From assembly GCA_900767075.1 (NCBI GenBank), contig CAAFXX010000233.1, positions 1 to 5,558 of the forward strand: a DNA stretch of 5,558 nt. The letters are read 5' to 3'. The translations under genes were made by a program, and so were the position numbers. Source of the DNA: Bacteroidales bacterium (lineage in GTDB: Bacteria; Bacteroidota; Bacteroidia; Bacteroidales; Muribaculaceae). The notes under the pieces were generated by a model, which had not been told where the DNA came from, searched no databases, and saw nothing but the letters and a program-made list of their open reading frames with translations. Positions 1 through 5,124 of this stretch are shown here, one piece after another. The number at the start of each line of letters is the position of its first letter. Within the stretch, counting starts at the first letter, position 1.

Positions 1-18
1 CGTGTGCTCTTCCGATCT
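1..18 (+). other. Residual Illumina TruSeq read-2 adapter (not genomic)
   Basis: The first 18 bases, CGTGTGCTCTTCCGATCT, are identical to the 3' end of the Illumina TruSeq read-2 adapter/primer as I know it. The sequence lies at the very edge of the window, exactly where untrimmed adapter would be. Its 18 bases are six codons, so it stays in frame with the truncated gltX and could be mis-annotated as a GTG-start N-terminus (V/M-L-F-R-S). The true genomic sequence probably begins at base 19. Confidence 0.93.
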
Positions 19-1128
19 ATGCCTGCCGAGGAGGTGAAGAAACTTATTGACGAGGGGGCGCAGTATGTGGTGCGTTTCAAGATTGAGCCGAACGAGGATG
101 TCACCGTGTCGGATCTTATCCGCGGCGATGTGACCATCAATTCTAATATCCTCGACGATAAGGTTCTCTACAAGAGTGCCGACGATCTACCGACATATCA
201 TCTTGCCAACATTGTCGACGACCACCTGATGGAGGTCAGCCATGTGATCCGCGGAGAGGAATGGCTTCCTTCCGCTCCTCTTCATGTTCTTCTTTACAGA
301 GCCTTTGGCTGGGAGGACACGATGCCTCAGTTCGTGCACCTTCCCCTTCTGCTCAAGCCTGTCGGCAACGGCAAGCTCTCGAAGCGCGACGGCGACAAGC
401 TCGGTTTCCCCGTGTTCCCGCTCGAGTGGCATGACCCCAAGAGCGGAGAAATCTCCTCGGGCTACCGCGAAAAGGGATATCTGCCCGAGGCTGTGGACAA
501 TTTCCTCGCTCTTCTCGGCTGGAATCCAGGCGATGACAGCGAGGTGATGGATATGGACGAATTAATCCGCAAATTCTCCTTCGCACATTGCTCGAAGGCA
601 GGCGCGAAGTTCGATTATAAGAAGGGTATATGGTTCAACCACGAGTATCTTATGCAGACACCCGACGAGGAACTCGCGGAACTCTTCATGCCCATACTTG
701 AAGAGAAGGGTATAGCCGGTTTCTCTAAAGAATATATCGCCAAGGCTTTGGGTATGGTCAAGGGCCGTGCCAACCTCATTCCCGACCTCTGGGATCAGGC
801 GGATTTCTTCTTTGCCGCACCCGAGACGTATGCCGAGAAGGATGTCCGCAAACGCTGGAGTGCAGAGACTCCCGCCATCATGGAGGAACTTATCGGTGTC
901 CTTGAAGGTATCGATGACATGACCTCAGCCAACGCCGAAAAGATAACGCTCGACTGGATTGCATCCAAGGGATATCACCTCGGAAACGTGATGAATGCCT
1001 TCCGTCTCGCGGTTGTTGGAGCGTGCCGCGGCCCGCATATGTTCGATATAACGGAAATAATGCCCAAAGAGGAAGTTGTCGCCCGCATCCGTCGCGCGAT
1101 CGACACTATTCCCGCTCCTGAGAAATGA
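19..1128 (+). CDS. gltX: Glutamyl-tRNA synthetase, 5'-truncated
   Basis: Class I aminoacyl-tRNA synthetase that attaches glutamate to tRNA(Glu) in the cytosol. 369 residues are present. Bacteroidota GltX is usually about 500 residues, so roughly 130-140 N-terminal residues are missing, including the HIGH motif of the Rossmann fold. The remaining part shows the end of the catalytic domain, with the characteristic PTYHLANIVDDHLMEVSHVI and RGEEWLPSAPLH blocks. The KMSKS-type loop KLSKRDG is at bases 373-393, and the C-terminal anticodon-binding domain follows. The segment around bases 421-480 (EWHDP..GEISSGYRE..GYLPEA) resembles the Bacteroidota form. The ATG at 19 is an internal methionine, not a start; codons upstream of it are adapter. 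The stop overlaps the waaA start by four bases, so the two are probably co-transcribed and translationally coupled. Identity is very secure; only the 5' boundary is artificial. Confidence 0.96.
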   Translation: MPAEEVKKLIDEGAQYVVRFKIEPNEDVTVSDLIRGDVTINSNILDDKVLYKSADDLPTYHLANIVDDHLMEVSHVIRGEEWLPSAPLHVLLYRAFGWEDTMPQFVHLPLLLKPVGNGKLSKRDGDKLGFPVFPLEWHDPKSGEISSGYREKGYLPEAVDNFLALLGWNPGDDSEVMDMDELIRKFSFAHCSKAGAKFDYKKGIWFNHEYLMQTPDEELAELFMPILEEKGIAGFSKEYIAKALGMVKGRANLIPDLWDQADFFFAAPETYAEKDVRKRWSAETPAIMEELIGVLEGIDDMTSANAEKITLDWIASKGYHLGNVMNAFRLAVVGACRGPHMFDITEIMPKEEVVARIRRAIDTIPAPEK

Positions 1129-2456
1129 GATTGCCTAAAGTAAGGGAAATACGCGGATTCCTGGCTGAATGTTGTCGTCAGGCATTTGAGAAGCCTCTAT
1201 ATTCCTTTGGGATAGAGGCATACAGCGTGGGCGTGAGGGTTGCCGGTATGAGAAATGCCAAGGCTCGCAAGCTTGCCTGTGGTCAGCGCGAGATCTGGAA
1301 ATGCCTTGACGAGAAGATTAAGTCCGGCGACAGATATATCTGGGTCCATGCAGCCTCGCTCGGCGAATTCGAGCAGGGAAGACCTTTGATTGAGAAAATA
1401 AAGAGGGAGCATCCCGAATATAAGGTGCTCCTCACCTTCTTTTCCCCTTCCGGCTATGAAGTCCGCAAGAATTATCCCGAGGCTGATTGCGTGGTGTATC
1501 TCCCTTTCGACACTCCGGGACGTGTCCGCAAATTTCTATATAAGGTAAATCCTGAAATCGCTGTTTTCGTCAAATACGAATTCTGGCGTAACTATCTTGA
1601 GGAACTGTGGCGGCGTCAGATACCGACATATCTTATATGCGGCGCATTCCGGAAGGATCAGTTCTTTTTCAAGAAGCGTAGTGCCTGGTACGGCTACTGG
1701 CTCAAATGGTACACAAAGATTTTCGTCCAGGACGAATCAAGCCGTGAGCTGTTGAAAAAGATTCATGTCGACAACGTGGAGGTCTGCGGCGATACCCGCT
1801 TCGACCGTGTCGCGGAGATAGCTGCCCATCGGAAGTCTATCCCGGAGATAGCAGCATTCACCCGTCAGGGCGAGCAGAACCATCCTGTTACATTCATGGC
1901 TGGAAGCAGCTGGCAGCCCGACGAAGACATCTATATCCCGTGGCTCGACAGGCATCCTGAAATCAAGGTAGTAGTGGCTCCCCATGAATTCGATGACGCA
2001 CGTCTTGCGGAACTCAAGGCTCGTTTCAAGAATGGAGCCGTACTTTTTAGCGAGCTGAAAAAGGATCCATCTTTGGCTGACGGCAAGCAGGCTTTGATAA
2101 TCGACTGTTTCGGAATCTTGTCGTCGGCATACCAATATTGCGATATCGCCTACATCGGAGGCGGTTTCGGTACGGGAATCCACAACATCAACGAGGCGGC
2201 GGTTTACGGCGTGCCTGTGATTTTCGGACCCAAGTTCTCGAAATTCATCGAGGCGCGTGAGCTGACCGCACTTGGAGGCGCAATAGCGATCGACGGCGAG
2301 GAGTCGTTCGACAGGACTATGATGCGTCTGTGCGATACCGGCGAAAGAGCGCGGACGGGCGACATATCCCTCCGTTATATCAAATCTAAGCTCGGAGCGA
2401 CACCACGCATAGTTGAAGAAATTTTCAAAAAAGGAGTAATATCGGGCAAAAAATAA
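1125..2456 (+). CDS. waaA: 3-deoxy-D-manno-octulosonic acid (Kdo) transferase
   Basis: GT30-family enzyme (WaaA/KdtA) that transfers Kdo from CMP-Kdo to the lipid A precursor at the inner face of the cytoplasmic membrane. The protein has 443 residues against 425 in E. coli. Visible motifs are WVHAASLGE at 73-81, where Glu81 matches the catalytic base (Glu60 in E. coli); FVKYEFWRNYL at 148-158; CGDTRFDRV at 221-229; GSSWQPDED at 260-268; and the nucleotide-sugar-binding block GGGFGTGIHNINEAAVYGVP at 345-364. A weakly hydrophobic segment near 25-42 fits the usual N-terminal membrane anchor. The ATG at 1125 is chosen because it forms an ATGA overlap with the gltX stop and no good later start precedes the anchor; it leaves about 20 extra N-terminal residues. 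A strong terminator follows. The number of Kdo residues added cannot be read from the sequence. Confidence 0.95.
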   Translation: MRLPKVREIRGFLAECCRQAFEKPLYSFGIEAYSVGVRVAGMRNAKARKLACGQREIWKCLDEKIKSGDRYIWVHAASLGEFEQGRPLIEKIKREHPEYKVLLTFFSPSGYEVRKNYPEADCVVYLPFDTPGRVRKFLYKVNPEIAVFVKYEFWRNYLEELWRRQIPTYLICGAFRKDQFFFKKRSAWYGYWLKWYTKIFVQDESSRELLKKIHVDNVEVCGDTRFDRVAEIAAHRKSIPEIAAFTRQGEQNHPVTFMAGSSWQPDEDIYIPWLDRHPEIKVVVAPHEFDDARLAELKARFKNGAVLFSELKKDPSLADGKQALIIDCFGILSSAYQYCDIAYIGGGFGTGIHNINEAAVYGVPVIFGPKFSKFIEARELTALGGAIAIDGEESFDRTMMRLCDTGERARTGDISLRYIKSKLGATPRIVEEIFKKGVISGKK

Positions 2457-2492
2457 CAGATAATTGTCAATATTACTATTCTTTAACCTTCC

Positions 2493-2529
2493 AATCACTT
2501 CTTTTATGCAAAGGAAGTGATTTTTTTTT
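2493..2529 (+). terminator. Intrinsic terminator of the gltX-waaA unit
   Basis: The arms AATCACTTCTTTT (2493-2505) and AAAGGAAGTGATT (2510-2522) pair over 13 positions with one G-U wobble and an ATGC tetraloop (2506-2509). A run of nine T (2521-2529) follows directly. It lies 36 bases past the waaA stop, so it closes the upstream unit and separates it from the sugar-acid genes. Confidence 0.92.
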
Positions 2530-2531
2530 GC

Positions 2532-2539
2532 TATCTTTG
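2532..2539 (+). promoter_or_regulatory. Bacteroidota-type promoter, -7 element TATCTTTG
   Basis: TATCTTTG matches the Bacteroidota sigma-ABfr consensus TAnnTTTG exactly and begins three bases after the U-tract of the upstream terminator. Transcription would start near 2545-2547, giving a leader of about 120 nt before the SDR gene. I see no clear -33 TTTG at the expected distance; that region is occupied by the terminator's 3' arm. The element should drive the SDR, permease and kinase genes as one operon. Its placement at a clean boundary is the best support. Confidence 0.68.
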
Positions 2540-2586
2540 CAAGTGAATCAGTTGCTCCTCATCTGATATGAATCGAATGACCCGAC

Positions 2587-2609
2587 ATATCCGCCCGAGG
2601 CGGGAATAT
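2587..2609 (+). promoter_or_regulatory. Leader hairpin upstream of the SDR gene
   Basis: CCGCC (2591-2595) and GGCGG (2599-2603) pair around a CGA loop. ATAT (2587-2590) can extend the stem with ATAT (2606-2609) after a two-base GA bulge. It is a GC-rich island in an otherwise AT-rich leader, about 57 bases before the start codon, with no T-run after it, so it is not an intrinsic terminator. It could be a stability element or a protein/RNA-binding site; function is unknown. The rest of the 2457-2666 spacer shows no small gene I can support. Confidence 0.4.
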
Positions 2610-2666
2610 TGAAACATTCTATAAATCTCAAAATAACCAGTAAAATATATTATAAACACTCGAATC

Positions 2667-3458
2667 ATGGACATGTTTTCATTGAAAGGCAAAGTGGCTC
2701 TTGTCACCGGAGCTATTTATGGAATAGGATTCGCAATAGCCAAGGCGTTTGCCGAGGCGGGCGCGACAATAGTTTATAACTGCAATTCCGAGAGCGGCAT
2801 GCAGATGGGCGCTGACAATTACAAGGCAGCCGGCATAGATGCAAAAGGCTATCTTTGCGATGTGACAAAGGAAGATGAGGTTCAGGCAATGGTCAAGAAG
2901 ATCGAGGAGGAAGTCGGAACAATCGATATCCTCGTAAACAATGCAGGCATCATCAAGCGTATACCGATGACAGAAATGTCTGCCGCTGATTTCCGTCAGG
3001 TTGTCGACATCGACCTCGTTGGTCCCTTCATCTGCTCGAAGGCTGTTATCCCCTCGATGATCAAGAAGGGCGCCGGCAAGATCATCAACATCTGCTCCAT
3101 GATGAGCGAGCTTGGACGCGAGACAGTTTCCGCATACGCAGCAGCCAAGGGTGGCCTGAAGATGCTTACCCGCAACATCTGCTCCGAGTACGGTGAATAC
3201 AACATCCAGTGCAATGGCATAGGTCCCGGCTATATCGCCACACCTCAGACAGCTCCCCTCCGCGAGCGTCAGGCTGACGGCAGCCGCCATCCTTTCGACC
3301 AGTTCATCATCGCCAAGACTCCCGCCGCACGCTGGGGTACACCCGAAGACCTCATGGGCCCGGCAGTGTTCCTTGCTTCGAAAGCAAGCGATTTCGTGAA
3401 CGGTCACATCCTTTACGTCGACGGCGGTATTCTCGCCTACATCGGCAAACAGCCCTGA
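2667..3458 (+). CDS. SDR oxidoreductase, gluconate 5-dehydrogenase / KDG dehydrogenase type
   Basis: Cytosolic NAD(P)-dependent short-chain dehydrogenase of 263 residues, a normal length for the family. Visible: the cofactor loop TGAIYGIG at 14-21, NNAG at 91-94, Ser144, and Tyr157 with Lys161 (YAAAK). The blocks INICSMMSELGRETVSAYAA at 140-159, TPAARWG at 218-224 and ASDFVNGHILYVDGGILA at 240-257 are typical of IdnO/Ga5DH, which interconverts gluconate and 5-ketogluconate. KduD of E. coli is more distant by these blocks. The kdgK gene two positions downstream suggests an alternative role: reduction of a 2,5-diketo-3-deoxy acid to 2-keto-3-deoxygluconate, as in streptococcal DhuD. No symbol is assigned because idnO and kduD/dhuD cannot be separated here. 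The position of the usual SDR catalytic Asn is Asp116. The ATG at 2667 is preferred; an ATG at 2673 (Met3) is possible. No Shine-Dalgarno is seen. Confidence 0.88.
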   Translation: MDMFSLKGKVALVTGAIYGIGFAIAKAFAEAGATIVYNCNSESGMQMGADNYKAAGIDAKGYLCDVTKEDEVQAMVKKIEEEVGTIDILVNNAGIIKRIPMTEMSAADFRQVVDIDLVGPFICSKAVIPSMIKKGAGKIINICSMMSELGRETVSAYAAAKGGLKMLTRNICSEYGEYNIQCNGIGPGYIATPQTAPLRERQADGSRHPFDQFIIAKTPAARWGTPEDLMGPAVFLASKASDFVNGHILYVDGGILAYIGKQP

Positions 3459-3527
3459 TTTTTACCCTGGATATTCCGGAATCTGCGACTCGAAGTCGAA
3501 GTCACATGATCCCGGCATGACATAACA

Positions 3528-3556
3528 ACCGTTCCGGACGATTCGTCCGGAACGGT
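3528..3556 (+). promoter_or_regulatory. Perfect 13-bp intercistronic hairpin without U-tract
   Basis: ACCGTTCCGGACG (3528-3540) and CGTCCGGAACGGT (3544-3556) are exact inverted repeats around an ATT loop, in the 147-base gap between the SDR and permease genes. The following bases (ATCAAATC) contain no T-run, so it does not look like a normal intrinsic terminator. It could protect the 3' end of a processed SDR transcript, weaken read-through into the permease gene, or act as a DNA operator. The symmetry is certain; the function is inference. Confidence 0.75.
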
Positions 3557-3568
3557 ATCAAATCAAAC

Positions 3569-3587
3569 AGCGGAACGGATTTCCGCT
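3569..3587 (+). promoter_or_regulatory. Short hairpin just upstream of the permease start
   Basis: AGCGGAA (3569-3575) and TTCCGCT (3581-3587) form a 7-bp stem with a 5-base loop, ending 18 bases before the permease ATG. Its 5' part repeats CGGAACGG (3571-3578), which is also in the 3' arm of the preceding 13-bp hairpin (3548-3555). It could affect ribosome access to the permease start. No Shine-Dalgarno motif is visible in this region. Confidence 0.45.
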
Positions 3588-3605
3588 CACTGTATAACCT
3601 GACAC

Positions 3606-5027
3606 ATGGAAGAAGTTTTTAAGTATATCATCGGTCTGGGCGCAAGCGTAATGATGCCTGTGATCTTCACGATTCTGGGCGTCTGCATCGGAATCAAGTT
3701 CGGCGACGCACTGAAAGCCGGCCTTAAAGTCGGTGTCGGCTTCGTCGGGCTTTCTATCGTGACGGCACTTCTGACCTCAGCCCTTGGCCCCGCGCTCGAT
3801 GCGGTTGTCAAGAACTACGACCTTCAGCTCAAGGTATTCGATATGGGCTGGCCCGCGGCTGCCTCTGTGGCATACAACACCGCTGTCGGCGCATTCATAA
3901 TTCCGGTCTGTCTTGCCGTCAATCTGCTGATGCTTTTGACAAAGACAACACGCACAGTCAATATCGACCTCTGGAACTACTGGCATTTCGCCTTTATCGG
4001 AGCTGTCATTTATTTTGCATCGGATTCTCTCGCATGGGGTTTCTTCGGAGCCATCATCTGTTACATCATCACTCTTGTGATCGCGGACATGACCGCCATG
4101 AAATTCCAGCGTTTCTATAAGGATATGGACGGAATCTCCATTCCCCAGCCCTTCTGTGCAGGTTTCGTACCTTTCGCATGGGCTATAAACAAGGGTCTTG
4201 ACAAGATCCCCGGATTCGACAGGCTCAATATCGACGCCGAAGGCATGAAGAAGAAATTCGGCGTGCTCGGCGAGCCTCTTTTCCTCGGCGTGATTGTCGG
4301 TGTGGGCATCGGAATGCTCGCATGCAAGAGCTGGGGCGAGATAGTCGACAATATCCCCATGATTCTTGGACTCGGCATCAAGATGGGTGCCGTGATGGAA
4401 CTTATCCCGCGTGTGACCGTCCTCTTCATCGAGGGCCTGCGTCCGATTTCGGAAGCAACGCGCAGCCTTATCGCCCGCAAGTTCAAAGGCGCAGAAGGCC
4501 TCAATATCGGTATGAGCCCCGCACTTGTGATCGGTCATCCTGCAACTCTCGTGGTATCCCTGCTCCTTATCCCCTGCACGCTTTTACTTGCAGTCATCCT
4601 TCCCGGCAACCGTTTTCTGCCGCTCGCATCGCTTGCCGGTATGTTCTACGTATTCCCTCTCGTTCTGCCGTTCACTAAAGGCAACGTGCTCAAGACATTT
4701 ATCGTGGGTATAACGGTGATCATCATCGGTCTGTACATGGTGACCGACATAGCACCTTTCTTCACGGAAGCTGCCCACGACGTATTTTTGGCCACAAAGG
4801 ACAGCGCCGTGGCTATCCCTGAAGGATTCTCGGGCGGCTCGCTGGATTTCGCGGCAAGCCCACTGGCATGGATCATCTTCCGCCTGCAACATAACCTTCA
4901 GTGGTTCGGAGCCGGTATACTCGTGCTCTGCTCCATGGGCATGATGTGGTGGAACCGTGTGCTCATTATCCGCAACCAGAAGAAAATGGCGGCCAAAGGT
5001 GCAGAGACAATACAGAGTGAAGAATAA
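3606..5027 (+). CDS. GatC-like PTS EIIC membrane transporter, no EIIA/EIIB in window
   Basis: Polytopic inner-membrane protein of 473 residues (E. coli GatC is about 450). It resembles the galactitol-type EIIC family of the ascorbate-galactitol superfamily. Matching blocks include GLKVGVGFVGL at 39-49, RTVNIDLWNYWHF at 116-128, KKFGVLGEPLFLG at 216-228 and LPGNRFLP at 332-339. Hydrophobic segments are visible near 8-30, 41-61, 92-112, 127-160, 224-240, 304-331, 338-356, 362-380 and 432-449, with a basic cytosolic-looking tail at 451-462. The galactitol PTS needs EIIA and EIIB proteins; neither is fused here nor encoded in the window, and most Bacteroidota lack a full PTS. The location between a sugar-acid dehydrogenase and kdgK suggests uptake of a uronate, gluconate or related sugar acid, possibly without phosphorylation. 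I do not assign gatC because the substrate is unlikely to be galactitol. Confidence 0.88.
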   Translation: MEEVFKYIIGLGASVMMPVIFTILGVCIGIKFGDALKAGLKVGVGFVGLSIVTALLTSALGPALDAVVKNYDLQLKVFDMGWPAAASVAYNTAVGAFIIPVCLAVNLLMLLTKTTRTVNIDLWNYWHFAFIGAVIYFASDSLAWGFFGAIICYIITLVIADMTAMKFQRFYKDMDGISIPQPFCAGFVPFAWAINKGLDKIPGFDRLNIDAEGMKKKFGVLGEPLFLGVIVGVGIGMLACKSWGEIVDNIPMILGLGIKMGAVMELIPRVTVLFIEGLRPISEATRSLIARKFKGAEGLNIGMSPALVIGHPATLVVSLLLIPCTLLLAVILPGNRFLPLASLAGMFYVFPLVLPFTKGNVLKTFIVGITVIIIGLYMVTDIAPFFTEAAHDVFLATKDSAVAIPEGFSGGSLDFAASPLAWIIFRLQHNLQWFGAGILVLCSMGMMWWNRVLIIRNQKKMAAKGAETIQSEE

Positions 5028-5037
5028 ACATTAAAAT

Positions 5038-5070
5038 CGCCATTTGCGGTATGTTGAATCGCAAATGCCG
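5038..5070 (+). promoter_or_regulatory. Intercistronic hairpin between permease gene and kdgK
   Basis: CATTTGCG (5041-5048) and CGCAAATG (5060-5067) are exact inverted repeats. The stem can extend inward by G-U and U-A pairs (5049-5050 with 5058-5059), leaving a 7-base loop. It can extend outward by CG/CG (5038-5039 with 5069-5070) across a C-C mismatch. It starts 10 bases after the permease stop and lacks a T-run. No promoter is seen between it and kdgK, so kdgK probably depends on read-through. An mRNA processing or stability role is plausible but unproven. Confidence 0.6.
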
Positions 5071-5124
5071 GTTATTCAGGTATATAGACAACGCATTTAA
5101 CCTATATAATCTAAATTTACAAAC

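Noticed and set aside
19..21. ATG at base 19 as a genuine gltX start
   Set aside because: The protein would lack the HIGH motif and most of the Rossmann fold, and the base lies immediately after adapter sequence. It is an internal methionine in a truncated gene.
1737..2498. Minus-strand open frame of 253 codons opposite waaA
   Set aside because: It lies almost wholly antisense to a clearly identified gene, shows no recognisable family motif, and extends into the terminator. Such frames arise from codon bias on the coding strand.
2547..2567. ATCAG/CTGAT inverted repeat near the predicted transcription start
   Set aside because: Only five base pairs with an 11-base gap; the symmetry is too weak to call an operator without comparative data.
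2679..3407. Minus-strand open frame of 242 codons opposite the SDR gene
   Set aside because: It is fully antisense to the SDR gene, has a Cys/His/Leu-rich composition typical of reverse-complement translation, and has no promoter or motif.
3473..3482. 10-bp palindrome ATTCCGGAAT just after the SDR stop
   Set aside because: It is too short for a stable hairpin, has no loop or T-run, and is a single occurrence. Chance is a sufficient explanation.
3777..4538. Minus-strand open frame of 253 codons opposite the permease gene
   Set aside because: Its translation is rich in Asp, His and Glu, as expected from reading hydrophobic codons backwards; no homology was recognised. It is treated as a shadow of the transporter gene.
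5112..5119. TAAATTTA as a possible -7 promoter element for kdgK
   Set aside because: It misses the TAnnTTTG consensus at the last base and lies only five bases before the start codon, so a transcript would be leaderless or start within the gene. Read-through from upstream is more likely.
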